Notes: generated from the letters alone by a model not told the origin. A stretch of 64,000 nucleotides of DNA from Streptomyces pyxinicus (GCF_024753135.1 NZ_JANUGP010000021.1:62001-126000), one strand, 5' to 3'; numbered from the stretch's first letter, positions 42,629 to 51,781 are shown. A program made the numbers and translations.

Positions 42629-43716
42629 ACGCTTGGGTCGTCGAGGCCGGCGATGTCTGCTGGCTGCGGGCGGACGTCGCGCTGGCGGCGGCCGCGCGCC
42701 GGGAGGCCGGCCAACTGGCCCGCGGCATCTGCCTGCCCGCCGAGACGGTGGGGCGGATGGAGCTGTGCGTGACGGAGATGGCGACGAACCTCCTCAAACA
42801 CGCCCATGACGGTTCCCTGGCCCTCCGGGTCGCGCGCGGCGGCGGCCGGGTGGCGGTGGAGTGCCTGTCCCTGGACAACGGTCCGGGCATCCAGGACCTG
42901 GCGGGAGCGATGCGTGACGGCACCTCCGGGACGGGCACGCTCGGCATCGGACTGGGGGCCATCGGCCGGCTCGCGGACGCGTTCGGCGTCCACTCCCTGC
43001 CCGGTCGGGGCACGGTGGTGTTCGCCCGCTTCTGGACCGACACCCCCAGCCTGTCCCCCATACCCGAGCCCGCTGCCGCCGTGCTCGCGCCGCCTCCTGC
43101 CCCCGCTGCCGGGCTCGGCGGCGTGGTGAGCGGTGGTCTGACGCGTCCGATCAGCGGCGAGCAGGTGTGCGGTGACACCTGGGCGATCCGTGCGGTCGGG
43201 GACGAGGGCCGGAACGGGTCGCTGATGATGATGTGTGACGGTCTGGGGCACGGACCGCTGGCCGCGCGGGTCGCCGACCGGGCCCGGGAGGCGTTCCGGG
43301 AGAGCCGGCACACCAGCCCCGTGGCCGTGCTGGAGGACGTGCACCGGCACTTGCGGGGCACGCGGGGCGCGGCGGCGGCGATCGCCCTGGTCGACGTGGC
43401 ACGCGGCCGGGTGGAGCTGGCCGGCGCCGGGAACATCACGGCCGCCGTCGTCACGGACGACACCCGGGTCGGCCTGCTGTCGATGCCGGGCATCGTCGGC
43501 GCCCACATGCCGCGCCCGCGGATGTTCGAGACGCCCTGGCCGCCCGGCGCGGTCCTCGTCCTGCACTCGGACGGTCTGAGCGATCGCTGGAAGCCGGCCG
43601 ACTTCCCCGGCCTCTTCGGACAGGACCCGGCCATGATCGCCGGACAGCTCCTCAACCAGATGGCGGTCCGGCGAGACGACGCCGGGATCGCCGTCGCCGT
43701 ACACCGCGGGCCATGA
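42625..43716 (+). CDS. ATPase-PP2C fusion (RsbX-like stressosome phosphatase)
   Basis: A 363-residue protein with a GHKL ATPase-like domain at residues 1-135 (ELCVTEMATNLLKHAHDG as N-box, LDNGPGIQDL, TLGIGLGAIGRL) and a compact PP2C at about 165-360 (GEQVCGDTWA, MMMCDGLGHGPLAARVAD, HSDGLSDRW). Small PP2C domains of this kind resemble RsbX, which resets the stressosome by dephosphorylating RsbS/RsbR. The Pro/Ala linker at about 137-160 joins them. I use GTG 42625 in the GTGA overlap with rsbT; in-frame GTG 42616 is also possible. Fusion of both activities is common in actinobacterial rsb operons. Confidence 0.87.
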   Translation: MNAWVVEAGDVCWLRADVALAAAARREAGQLARGICLPAETVGRMELCVTEMATNLLKHAHDGSLALRVARGGGRVAVECLSLDNGPGIQDLAGAMRDGTSGTGTLGIGLGAIGRLADAFGVHSLPGRGTVVFARFWTDTPSLSPIPEPAAAVLAPPPAPAAGLGGVVSGGLTRPISGEQVCGDTWAIRAVGDEGRNGSLMMMCDGLGHGPLAARVADRAREAFRESRHTSPVAVLEDVHRHLRGTRGAAAAIALVDVARGRVELAGAGNITAAVVTDDTRVGLLSMPGIVGAHMPRPRMFETPWPPGAVLVLHSDGLSDRWKPADFPGLFGQDPAMIAGQLLNQMAVRRDDAGIAVAVHRGP

Positions 43717-45692
43717 CAGCCCCGGGAGAGGGCCATGAGCTGATCACGATCGCCGTGCGGGAGGGCGGCGACGTGGTCATCCTGCGCCGGTGCACCCAGT
43801 CCGCCTGCCGGGCCGCGGGGCTGACGGGCAGTGCCCTGGTCCGGCTGACCACGGTCGTCAGCGAGGCCGGGGAACACCTGCTGGGCGCGGCCGGGCTGAC
43901 CGCGCAGCTCCGTCTGGAGGCGGCGGCCGGCCGCGCGGCGCTGGCCGTCTGCTTCGCCTGGCGCGAGGACCGCAGCCCCTCCCCGGCCCTGCTGAACGCC
44001 GCCGCGCGTCTCCTCGACGACAGCCGCCTCCTGCCCGCGGGAGGCGGCCGCCAGGAACTCGTCCTCGCCCAGCGCACCACCACCCCCGCCACCGCGGCCG
44101 GTGAGCTGGCCGCGCGGATACGGGTCCGGCTCGCCGGAGCCGACACGGCCGCCGACCTCATCGAGGCGCTGCGCACCCAGAACCGTCACCTGCTGGCCGC
44201 ACTGGAGGAGTCCCAGGGCCAGCAGGAGGAACTCCAGCGGCTGAACGCCGAGCTGGAGGAGACCAACGCCGGCGTCATGGCCCTGTACTCGGAGCTGACC
44301 AGCGAACTCCAGGCGACGAACACCGGCGTGGTGGCCCTGTACGCGGAGCTGGAGGACAAGACCCGCCAGCTCGAACTGGCCCACGAGTACAAGACGCGCT
44401 TCTGGGCGAACGTCAGCCACGAGTTGCGTTCCCCGGTGAACTCCGTCATCGCGCTCGCCCGCCTGCTGGAGTCCGGCCCCGACCCGCTCAGCGATGAGCA
44501 GCGCCGGCAGACTGCTCTCGTCCAGGCCTCGGGCAGCACGCTGCTGGCCCTCGTCGACGAACTCCTCGACGTCGCCAAGGCCGAGTCCGGCCGCCTGGAA
44601 CCTCATCCCGCCGACGTCGACCTCGCCGCGCTGCTGCACCAGCTCGCTGGCACCCTCCAGGGCACCGCTCAGCCCGGTGTCGGCCTGCGCATACCCCTCA
44701 GTCTGCCGGCCGGCCCGCTGGTCACCGACGAGGTCATGCTGACCCGCGTGCTGCGCAACGTGCTCTCCAACGCGCTGAAGTTCACGGCTGAGGGCGCGGT
44801 GACCCTGGACGTCACCGAGGAGGAGTCCGACGTCGGCCGGCACGTCGTCTTCCACGTCCGGGACACCGGCGTCGGCATCCCCGCCGACGACCTCGACCGC
44901 GTCTTCGAGGAGTTCTACCAGGTCCGTGGAGCGCACCAGCGCGGCCAGGCCGGCACCGGCCTGGGCCTGCCCTACGCGCGCAAACTGACCGAACTGCTGG
45001 GCGGCCGCCTCACCCTCGACAGCCGGATCGGCCACGGCACCACCGTCCTCGTCCGGATCCCCGCGTCCCCCGCCCGTCCGGCCGCCGGTCCGCTTCCCGG
45101 CCCGCCACCGGGCGAATCGTTCCGGCCCCAGCCCGCGCAGGGCAGGCGCCCGGAGGAGCCGGTGCTCCCGTCGGCCGGTGACGGGTCCACCGATCCGGCT
45201 CCCGCCGCAGTCGGTGCCGTGGGGGACACCGCAAGCGGTGCCGCGGCGGACGTCGTAGGCAGTGCCGTATCGGACGCGGTAAGCGGTGCCGTGGCGCGGT
45301 CGGTCGTGGTCGTCGACGACGATCCGGCCGTGATCCACGTCTTCCGCGCCCACCTCGACAAGGTCGCCACCCGGGTGAGCGTCGTCACCGACAGCACCCT
45401 GGCCGTCGCGACCGTCGCCCGGGAGCAGCCCGACGCCGTCCTCCTCGACCTCACCATGCCGGTCCTGGACGGCTACGAGGTGTACCGGCTGCTGGCCGCC
45501 GACCCGGCCACCGCCCGCGTGCCCGTGATCGTCCTGACCGCGCTGGAGGGCACCGACGTGGACCACTCCCGCCTGGCCGGCGTACGCGCGGTGCTGAACA
45601 AGTCCCGTCTCACCGCCCCCGAGCTGGCCGCCGCCCTGGCGGCCCTGCCGCCGCACCCCTCCCTGACCTTCCCGGCCGAGGACCCCCGATGA
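43713..45692 (+). CDS. hybrid histidine kinase of stressosome operon
   Basis: A 659-residue protein. Residues 1-140 form a GHKL-ATPase-like module without clear G boxes. A coiled coil about 165-225 contains two near-copies of ETNAGVMALYSEL / ATNTGVVALYAEL. HisKA carries NVSHELRSPVNS (His236), HATPase spans about 325-455 (NVLSNALKFTAEG, VRDTGVGIP, GTGLGLPYARKL), a low-complexity Pro/Ala linker follows, and a receiver about 530-650 has Asp579 in LLDLTMPVLDG and Lys in LNKSRL. It should sense and relay to its own receiver and possibly to the next protein. ATG overlaps the previous stop (ATGA). Confidence 0.9.
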   Translation: MTAPGEGHELITIAVREGGDVVILRRCTQSACRAAGLTGSALVRLTTVVSEAGEHLLGAAGLTAQLRLEAAAGRAALAVCFAWREDRSPSPALLNAAARLLDDSRLLPAGGGRQELVLAQRTTTPATAAGELAARIRVRLAGADTAADLIEALRTQNRHLLAALEESQGQQEELQRLNAELEETNAGVMALYSELTSELQATNTGVVALYAELEDKTRQLELAHEYKTRFWANVSHELRSPVNSVIALARLLESGPDPLSDEQRRQTALVQASGSTLLALVDELLDVAKAESGRLEPHPADVDLAALLHQLAGTLQGTAQPGVGLRIPLSLPAGPLVTDEVMLTRVLRNVLSNALKFTAEGAVTLDVTEEESDVGRHVVFHVRDTGVGIPADDLDRVFEEFYQVRGAHQRGQAGTGLGLPYARKLTELLGGRLTLDSRIGHGTTVLVRIPASPARPAAGPLPGPPPGESFRPQPAQGRRPEEPVLPSAGDGSTDPAPAAVGAVGDTASGAAADVVGSAVSDAVSGAVARSVVVVDDDPAVIHVFRAHLDKVATRVSVVTDSTLAVATVAREQPDAVLLDLTMPVLDGYEVYRLLAADPATARVPVIVLTALEGTDVDHSRLAGVRAVLNKSRLTAPELAAALAALPPHPSLTFPAEDPR

Positions 45693-47320
45693 CGACCCGA
45701 CCGCCCGACACGGACCACACCCCGGCACACATCCTGGTGGTGGACGACGCCCCCACCAACCGGTACGTCCTGGCCACCCTCCTGCGCCGGGCCGGCCACC
45801 AGGTCACCGAGGCGGTCGACGGCACCCAGGCCCTGGAGCTGCTGGCCGCGTGCCGGCCCCCGGCCGAGTTGGCCATCGTCGACGTACGGCTGCCCGACAT
45901 GACCGGGTTCGAGGTGTGCGAGCACATCAAGAGCGACCCGGCCACCGCCGCCCTGCCCGTCATCCACATCTCCGCCTCCGCCATCACCGTCAACGACCGC
46001 GCCCAGGGCCTGTTCCGCGGCGCCGACGCCTACCTCGTCGAACCCGTCGCCCCCGAGGAACTCCTCGCCACCGTCACCGCGAGCCTGCGCTACGCACGCG
46101 CCCGCCGCCGCGCCGAACTCCTCGCCGAACGCCTGCACCTGCTCAACCGCTTCACCCTGGCCCTGCACAGCGCCGGCGACGCCCACGAACTCGTCCGGGT
46201 GACAGCCGAGGCGGCCGCAGCCATATTTCGCTGTAGCGCCGCCGCCGTCCTCACCAGCCCCCAGGGCACCACCCTGACCGCCCACACCTGGCAGGACCAG
46301 CCCGGCCCCGCGCACCCGCCCGGCCCCCAGGTCCACACCCTGCCGACCCGCGCCAGACCGCACGACCACCCCGCCCACCCCGGCACCCGGTACGGCAGGA
46401 CGACCGCGGCCGACCTGCCCTGCCTGCCCCCCGACCTGAAGGACCCGGCCCAGCGGCACACCGCCACCGCCCCGGCGAAGGCCGACCGCCCACCGGTGAC
46501 CGTCCTCATCCGCGCCGACGCCGTCACCACCCCCGACGACGAACAACTCCTCACCCAGCTGGCCCAGGCGAGCGGACTGGCCCTGGAAGCCCTGCGCAGC
46601 TACAGCGAGGAACACGCCCTGGCCCTGACCCTCCAGCGCAGCTTCCTGCCCGAGACCCTGCCCACGACAGCGCGCGCGGACCTGGCCGTGCGCTATCTGC
46701 CCGCCAGCGAACGCACCGAGATCGGCGGCGACTTCTACGAGGCGATCAGCACCCCCGCCGGCCTGGTGGTGGCCGTCGGCGACGTCGCCGGACACTCCCT
46801 GGACGCCGCCATGGTCATGGGCCAGGTGCGTCACGCGCTGCGCGCCTACGCCGTCGAGGGCCACTCGCCCCACATGATCCTCACCCGGCTCGACCACCTG
46901 CTGACCTCCGTGGAACCCGGGGCCACCGTCACCCTGTGCGTCGTCCTCATCGAGTCCGGCTCCGACACCCTCCTGGTGGCCAACGCCGGACACCTGCCGC
47001 CCCTGCTGCGCGCCCCGGACGCCACCACCTCCTACGTCCACGAACACGGCCCCCTGCTGGGCCTGGGCCTGCCGCACCCGCCGGCCCGCAGGATCACCGC
47101 CGCGCCCGGAACGCTCGTCCTCCTCGTCACCGACGGGCTGATCGAACGCCGTCACGAGGACCTCCGGCACTCCCTGGACACCCTCGCCGCCGTGGTCGGC
47201 GAGAGCCTCACGGACCCGGAGGAGACCTGCACCCGCCTGCTGGAACGGCTGCCGCCCGACGGCAGCGACGACGTGGCCCTGATGGCCGTGCGCCTCAACG
47301 CCCCGACTCCGCCCGCCTAG
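45689..47320 (+). CDS. receiver-GAF-PP2C phosphatase of stressosome operon
   Basis: A 543-residue protein. Receiver (about 12-130) with Asp65 in AIVDVRLPDMTG; the conserved Lys of the receiver is replaced by Glu118 (YLVEPV). A GAF-like middle (145-310) is followed by a SpoIIE PP2C (about 325-540) with EIGGDFYEAI, GDVAGHSLDAAMVMG and SDDVALMAV. Phosphorylation by the preceding hybrid kinase would plausibly gate the phosphatase, which in turn would dephosphorylate a downstream STAS antagonist. It starts with the fifth ATGA/GTGA overlap in the operon. A 15-bp hairpin follows. Confidence 0.9.
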   Translation: MTTRPPDTDHTPAHILVVDDAPTNRYVLATLLRRAGHQVTEAVDGTQALELLAACRPPAELAIVDVRLPDMTGFEVCEHIKSDPATAALPVIHISASAITVNDRAQGLFRGADAYLVEPVAPEELLATVTASLRYARARRRAELLAERLHLLNRFTLALHSAGDAHELVRVTAEAAAAIFRCSAAAVLTSPQGTTLTAHTWQDQPGPAHPPGPQVHTLPTRARPHDHPAHPGTRYGRTTAADLPCLPPDLKDPAQRHTATAPAKADRPPVTVLIRADAVTTPDDEQLLTQLAQASGLALEALRSYSEEHALALTLQRSFLPETLPTTARADLAVRYLPASERTEIGGDFYEAISTPAGLVVAVGDVAGHSLDAAMVMGQVRHALRAYAVEGHSPHMILTRLDHLLTSVEPGATVTLCVVLIESGSDTLLVANAGHLPPLLRAPDATTSYVHEHGPLLGLGLPHPPARRITAAPGTLVLLVTDGLIERRHEDLRHSLDTLAAVVGESLTDPEETCTRLLERLPPDGSDDVALMAVRLNAPTPPA

Positions 47321-47333
47321 GGGAGCGCGAACG

Positions 47334-47368
47334 CCGCCGCCCCGGCCGGATGTCGGCCGGGGCGGCGG
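47334..47368 (+). terminator. terminator of stressosome operon
   Basis: Perfect 15-bp arms (47334-47348, CCGCCGCCCCGGCCG; 47354-47368) with loop GATGT, 13 bases after the operon's last stop. Confidence 0.8.
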
Positions 47369-47402
47369 AGGCGGATGCCCTGCGGGTCGGGTCCGGGGCT
47401 AG

Positions 47403-47575
47403 GTCCTGTCGTCAAACTCCCGCCGTTCGCCCGGAGGGCGGGCTTCGCGGCGTCAGGTGCGTGCTCTCGGTGTGCCGGGCCCTGATCCTCGTACTGGACG
47501 TACTTGGGTCAGGGCCCGGTGCGGCGAGAGTGCGTGCATGGCGTCGCGGAGCAGGCGTGAGTTTGACGACAGGGC
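47403..47575. mobile_element. 173-bp MITE-like element with 22-bp terminal inverted repeats
   Basis: The ends, GTCCTGTCGTCAAACTC (47403-47419) and its complement GAGTTTGACGACAGGGC (47559-47575), belong to 22-bp terminal inverted repeats with two mismatches. The element is flanked by CTAG on both sides (47399-47402 and 47576-47579), consistent with a 4-bp target duplication. It encodes nothing; inside it has a long imperfect hairpin (47475-47489 with 47505-47519). Non-coding, terminally repeated, flanked by a duplication: a MITE, presumably moved by a full-length IS elsewhere (CTAG duplication suggests an IS701-like partner, inferred). Confidence 0.75.
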
Positions 47576-48055
47576 CTAGCGCTTGCGCCGGTACACCAGC
47601 CACGCCGCGACCGCCGTTCCGGTGGCGGCCAGCAGCAGTGCGCGGTTGTCCCGTGCCGTCCGGGCGCCCTGGACGGTGCGGGCCCGCACCGGCTCGGGCA
47701 CCTTCTCCTCCCACACCTGGCCGGCCTGGGCCACCGCCGCCCGGGCCTGCCCGGCCGCCTGGGCGGCCTGGTCCTTCACCGGGTCGGGCAGCTTCTCCTG
47801 CACGCGGGCGACCGCCTGGGCGGCCGCGGCCTTCGCCTGCTCCGCCTTGAGCACGGCCTGTTCGCGCAGCTCGCCGGCCTTGACGGCCGCCTGCTCCCGG
47901 ACCTCGGTGGCCTTCTCCTGGGCGCGGGCCTTGACGTCGGCCTTGGCGGCGAGCGCTTCCACCGTCGCGCCGAGTTCGTGGCGGGTGTTCTCGACCTGCT
48001 CGCGCAGTTCCTCGGGGGACTCGGCGGTCGGCTCGTCGTGAGGCGGCTGGGTCAT
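47576..48055 (-). CDS. DUF3618 envelope-associated protein
   Basis: A 159-residue, Ala/Lys/Glu-rich protein. The N-terminal DUF3618 signature is SPEELREQVENTRHELGATVEALAAKADV, then long amphipathic helices (about 45-115) and a C-terminal helix of 20 hydrophobic residues (RALLLAATGTAVAAWLVY) ending RRKR. Probably a membrane-anchored coiled-coil protein of unknown role. ATG 48055 overlaps the TGA of the holin-like gene by four bases. Its TAG stop is one copy of the CTAG at the MITE junction, so the insertion left the reading frame intact. Confidence 0.82.
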   Translation of the reverse strand: MTQPPHDEPTAESPEELREQVENTRHELGATVEALAAKADVKARAQEKATEVREQAAVKAGELREQAVLKAEQAKAAAAQAVARVQEKLPDPVKDQAAQAAGQARAAVAQAGQVWEEKVPEPVRARTVQGARTARDNRALLLAATGTAVAAWLVYRRKR

Positions 48056-48486
48056 CGGTGGGCACTCTCCTTGATCTCGGCCACGTCGGCCTTCACGTTC
48101 TCGATCGTCTTCTCGGGTGCGGGCGGCGCGGCCTGGGAGACCTGCTTCTTCCCCGTCAGCGCCAGTACCGCGGCGATCACGCCGAGGACGGCGGTCACGA
48201 CGAGGCCCGCGGCCCACACCGGCAGGACCACCGCCAGCGCGGCGATCACGGTGGCCACGAGGGCCTGAAGCATCAGGAACCCGACCAGGCCGGCGCCGCC
48301 GAACAGGCCTCCGCCCTTCCCGTAGCGCCTGCCCTTCTCCTTCATCTCCGCCTGCGCCAGGCGCAGTTCGCCGCGCACCAGCTCCGTCAGCTGCTGCGAA
48401 GCGCGTTGCACCAGCTCACCCACCGGTTCGGTGCCCTGTGCCGGGCGGACCGTCCCCGCTTGGTGCGGCTGTGTACTGGACGACAT
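48052..48486 (-). CDS. actinobacterial holin-superfamily (DUF1469-like) membrane protein
   Basis: A 144-residue protein with a conserved helix ELVQRASQQLTELVRGELRLAQAEMKEKGRRYGKGGGLFGGA and two transmembrane helices (LVGFLMLQALVATVIAALAVVL and AAGLVVTAVLGVIAAVLAL). This is the pattern annotated as phage holin family (PF07332) in actinobacteria, a chromosomal gene usually next to DUF3618, as here. ATG 48486 is eight bases after GGGAGG; its stop overlaps the DUF3618 start. Real function unknown, probably envelope. Confidence 0.85.
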   Translation of the reverse strand: MSSSTQPHQAGTVRPAQGTEPVGELVQRASQQLTELVRGELRLAQAEMKEKGRRYGKGGGLFGGAGLVGFLMLQALVATVIAALAVVLPVWAAGLVVTAVLGVIAAVLALTGKKQVSQAAPPAPEKTIENVKADVAEIKESAHR

Positions 48487-48491
48487 GGCGA

Positions 48492-50561
48492 TCACCTCCC
48501 TGTACTTGTCCGTCCGCCGGAAGGACGCCGTGGCACCTTCCGGTCAAGCGCGCGTGTACCCCGTACGGGCCGGTTCAGGACACCGGACGACAGATCGATG
48601 ACCCGGGGCCCCTCATCCGTCCGGGTCCGCACGAGAACACGGGCCCCGGCCCCGGCACGTACCGCGAGGGTGGGGCCGGCACCGGAGGCGGTGACGTCAC
48701 CGGTGACGGCGAGCCCGTTCACCGCACGGCTCGCCGCCGCAAGCACGTACCAGGAGCCTTTCGGGGAGCGCCAGTTGGTGTGTACGACGATGCGCTGCGC
48801 GCCCCTGCCGCACGCGCCGGTCGCCCGCGGCCGTGCCACGGCCCGCGCCCGCCGGCCACGCTGCCCGGCGCCGGACGCGCCCACCGTGCGCAGGCTCACC
48901 GTGACGTCCCCCGGGCCGCGCCAGGTGTCGGCGCGCGAGCACGTCCACACCGCGTCTCCGGCGCCGTCGGGCAGCCGCTGCCGGGCGAAGTCCCAGGCGT
49001 TGACCGCCTTCACCCCGCGACCCCGCAGGGAGTTCAGGGAGCAGCCCAGCCGGGCCCAGGCGAGCAGGGCGGCCGGACCGGTGGCCTCGCGCGGCGGGGC
49101 GCCGGGGGCCGGAAGCGGCGTGTACGTCAGGTGTACGGGGGTCAGGTCGCCGAGCCCGGCCAGCAGGAAGGCGTGATGCTCGGCGATGCGCGAGGACGAG
49201 CGCAGGTGAAGCACCGGCCCCCGGCCGCAGTCGCCGCCCGCGCCGAAGACCGGGACCGGCGCGGTCAGCCCGTCCGCGCCCACGCCGAGCGGCCGGGCGG
49301 GGACATCGGGACGCAGGACATCGCGGGTGCCCGACTCGGCCACCCAGGGCGCGAGCAGGTAGCGCACCGCACCGTCCCGCACGACCAGGGCGACGGCGGC
49401 GGCCGTGGTCACGTCCGCGTCGTCCACCCGGGCCAGGGTCAGGGACCGTTCTCCGAGAGGCGCGGACTCGCTGTACCGGGCGAGACGCCGACCGTCGTAC
49501 AGCAGCACCACGGTGCGACCGTCGGCCTCTCCCGCGTACAGCAGTTGGGGCGCCCGCGCGGGCGGACCGGCGGACGTGCCGACGCTCAGGCCGATCCGCG
49601 TCCCGTTCCGGCTCCCGGCCCACGTCGCCAGCGCCCGCCGCAGCAGCGCCCGGTCGCCGGTCCGCTCCCCGCGCGGCGGCCAGGCGGTGAAGTCGACGCG
49701 CGAGGTGGCCGTCCAGGCCCCCGGCGCCACCCGCACGACCGACCCGACGGCCGACGGGGTCCCGGAAACACGGCCCGTCCCCGCACCCGTCACGCCACCG
49801 GACCCGGCCGGCACCCCGCCGCACACCACCAGCGTCACGACGGTGATGAGCAACGCCAGCACCGCCGCCCCCGACAGGCGCACGCGCCGCCGCCGGCGCA
49901 GCAGGTCCCCGGGCCGGGCCCGCAGCGTGCACGGATCGAACTCCTGGGACGCCAGCGCACCGGTGGCGCGCACACCGAGCGTCGCGTCGAGCCGGCGCGC
50001 GCATCGCCCCTCGGTCTCGACGGCCTCGGCGTCACCGCATCCGGCCGCCTGAAGGGCCTCACGAGCCTGCGCTCCGGTGCGCCCCTCCACCCTGAGCAGG
50101 ACGAACGCGGCCCGCGCGGTCGCCGACAGCTCCGACAGGGCCCGGCTCGGCACGAGTTCGTCGGCGCCGCCGGCCCGGGGCAGCAGCCGCAGCCCCCACA
50201 CCACGGGCAGCCGGGGCAGCAGCAGCAGCCGCGGCGGCGGCACCCGCCGGGGCCATCCCACCGGCCGCCGGAACAACGCCAACACCTCGCGCAACACCGG
50301 CACATGCAGTGACCGGGAGGTGGGGGAGAGGTGGCCCGCGGCCTCCCGGGGCGCGGGCGGCCGGGGCACCACGGCGGGCAGCGACCGCTGCACCAGCGCA
50401 TGGGCCGGCAGCACACGCCGGTGCCGGCTCAGCGAGACGGGCAGCACCAGATACGCCGGCCGCACGAGGTCGCCGTACCGCTCGGTGATCCGGCGCTTGG
50501 CGTGCGGCAGGCCGTGCGCGGTGGGCACCTGGGACAGACGGCGAAGCAAGGACGAAACCAT
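48492..50561 (-). CDS. large membrane protein with RNA-polymerase-sigma-region-4-like N-terminus
   Basis: A 689-residue conserved-looking Streptomyces protein that I cannot name. About residues 130-185 (ELSATARAAFVLLRVEGRTGAQAREALQAAGCGDAE) resemble sigma region 4/HTH, followed by a single hydrophobic helix (about 240-262, GAAVLALLITVVTLVVCGG) and a long extracytoplasmic-looking domain rich in Arg, Gly and Val with several Cys (CGRGPV, RLGCSLN, WTCSRAD). Arg-rich 60-120 may be a shadow-like region but stays open. Its stop lies five bases before the holin-like ATG, so it heads the operon. Anti-sigma-like topology is a guess. Confidence 0.6.
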   Translation of the reverse strand: MVSSLLRRLSQVPTAHGLPHAKRRITERYGDLVRPAYLVLPVSLSRHRRVLPAHALVQRSLPAVVPRPPAPREAAGHLSPTSRSLHVPVLREVLALFRRPVGWPRRVPPPRLLLLPRLPVVWGLRLLPRAGGADELVPSRALSELSATARAAFVLLRVEGRTGAQAREALQAAGCGDAEAVETEGRCARRLDATLGVRATGALASQEFDPCTLRARPGDLLRRRRRVRLSGAAVLALLITVVTLVVCGGVPAGSGGVTGAGTGRVSGTPSAVGSVVRVAPGAWTATSRVDFTAWPPRGERTGDRALLRRALATWAGSRNGTRIGLSVGTSAGPPARAPQLLYAGEADGRTVVLLYDGRRLARYSESAPLGERSLTLARVDDADVTTAAAVALVVRDGAVRYLLAPWVAESGTRDVLRPDVPARPLGVGADGLTAPVPVFGAGGDCGRGPVLHLRSSSRIAEHHAFLLAGLGDLTPVHLTYTPLPAPGAPPREATGPAALLAWARLGCSLNSLRGRGVKAVNAWDFARQRLPDGAGDAVWTCSRADTWRGPGDVTVSLRTVGASGAGQRGRRARAVARPRATGACGRGAQRIVVHTNWRSPKGSWYVLAAASRAVNGLAVTGDVTASGAGPTLAVRAGAGARVLVRTRTDEGPRVIDLSSGVLNRPVRGTRALDRKVPRRPSGGRTSTGR

Positions 50562-50794
50562 TCAGACGGATGTCTTCCACGACCGAGGAAAGGGGAGCGA
50601 GAGCCGGCCCTCCTGCAAACGAGTGAACCCGGCCCCGGTCACCCCGACGGGACGGCACCCGACTCACTCCCGGACGCCCCACCGCGAGTTTTGGGACACG
50701 TTTTACGCGACGCGTGCAACTTGGACCCCTATCCCGGCTATCTGACAGGGAAGCGGGCCCGTAGGGGCCGAGGAACGACAGAGCGGGGCAGAAC

Positions 50795-51781
50795 GTGGGA
50801 CGGCGCAAGGGCAGCATAGGCATCGCACTCGTCACGGGGGCGGTACTGGTGGCCGCGAGTGCCTGCGGCGGAGGCGGCAGCGACCGGGCGGGCGGCGACG
50901 ACGCGAAGGCGTCGGGCGGGCCGAGCGCGAGTTCCTCACCGTCACCGACGAAGCCCGCCGGGCCCCCGATGCTGCTGGAGACGATCACCCCGCAGACCGG
51001 CACCACCGTCGGCGTGGCCATGCCCGTCTCGGTGGTCTTCACCAACCCGGTGGCGGCCAAGGCACGCGCCACGGTGGAGAAGCACATGAAGGTGAGCGCC
51101 TCCCAGCCGGTGGCCGGCGCCTGGCACTGGTTCGGCGACAGGCGCGCCGACTGGCGCCCCAAGGAGTACTGGCCCTCCGGTACGAAGGTGAAGGTCGACG
51201 TCGACATGAAGGGCGTCAACAACGGCAACGGCCGTTACGGCGTCCGCGACTACACGCACACCTTCAAGGTCGGCGACGACGTGCGCGCGGACGTCTCCGT
51301 CACCGGCCACACCATGAAGGTGACCCGCGACGGCAAGGTGCTGCGCACCCTGTCGATCAACGCGGGCAGCGCCCAGTACCCGACGTGGAACGGCACGATG
51401 GCCGTCATCGACAAGCAGGAGAAGGTCCACATGACCTCCTGCAGCGTCGGCATCAGCTGTGACAAGGGCAGCCCCAACTACTACGACCTGACGCTGCCCT
51501 GGGACGTCCACCTGACCCAGTCCGGCACCTACGTGCACTACTCGACCGGCGACCCCAACCCCGGCAGCGGCAGCGCGCGCGGCTCGCACGGCTGCGTCCA
51601 CCTGTCCATGGCGGACGCCAAGTGGTTCTACGGCCAGGTTAAGCAGGGCGACCCGGTCACCATCACCGGCTCACCCCGCGCCAAGGCCCCGGCCGACAAC
51701 GGCTACGCCTCCTTCAACCTCGGCTGGGACCAGTGGCTCGCGGGCAGCGCCTCCGGCCAGTCGACGACCTCGGCTCTCTGA
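50795..51781 (+). CDS. lipoprotein L,D-transpeptidase (YkuD, Ig-like domains)
   Basis: A 328-residue exported L,D-transpeptidase. The lipoprotein signal ends at GAVLVAASAC (Cys24), followed by a disordered Gly/Ser linker. Residues about 50-190 form the Ig-like domain seen in Ldt enzymes (ITPQTGTTVGVAMPVSVVFTNPV), and the YkuD domain from about 190 ends with GSARGSHGCVHLSMADAKWFY, which has the catalytic His and Cys. It forms 3-3 cross-links in peptidoglycan, expected for a Streptomyces growing at tips. GTG 50795 has a weak GGGG box. Divergent from the membrane gene at 50561 and ended by a hairpin. Confidence 0.92.
   Translation: MGRRKGSIGIALVTGAVLVAASACGGGGSDRAGGDDAKASGGPSASSSPSPTKPAGPPMLLETITPQTGTTVGVAMPVSVVFTNPVAAKARATVEKHMKVSASQPVAGAWHWFGDRRADWRPKEYWPSGTKVKVDVDMKGVNNGNGRYGVRDYTHTFKVGDDVRADVSVTGHTMKVTRDGKVLRTLSINAGSAQYPTWNGTMAVIDKQEKVHMTSCSVGISCDKGSPNYYDLTLPWDVHLTQSGTYVHYSTGDPNPGSGSARGSHGCVHLSMADAKWFYGQVKQGDPVTITGSPRAKAPADNGYASFNLGWDQWLAGSASGQSTTSAL

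Noticed and set aside
47403..47575. Intergenic small RNA
   Set aside because: Terminal inverted repeats and flanking CTAG duplication explain the hairpins better as a mobile element.
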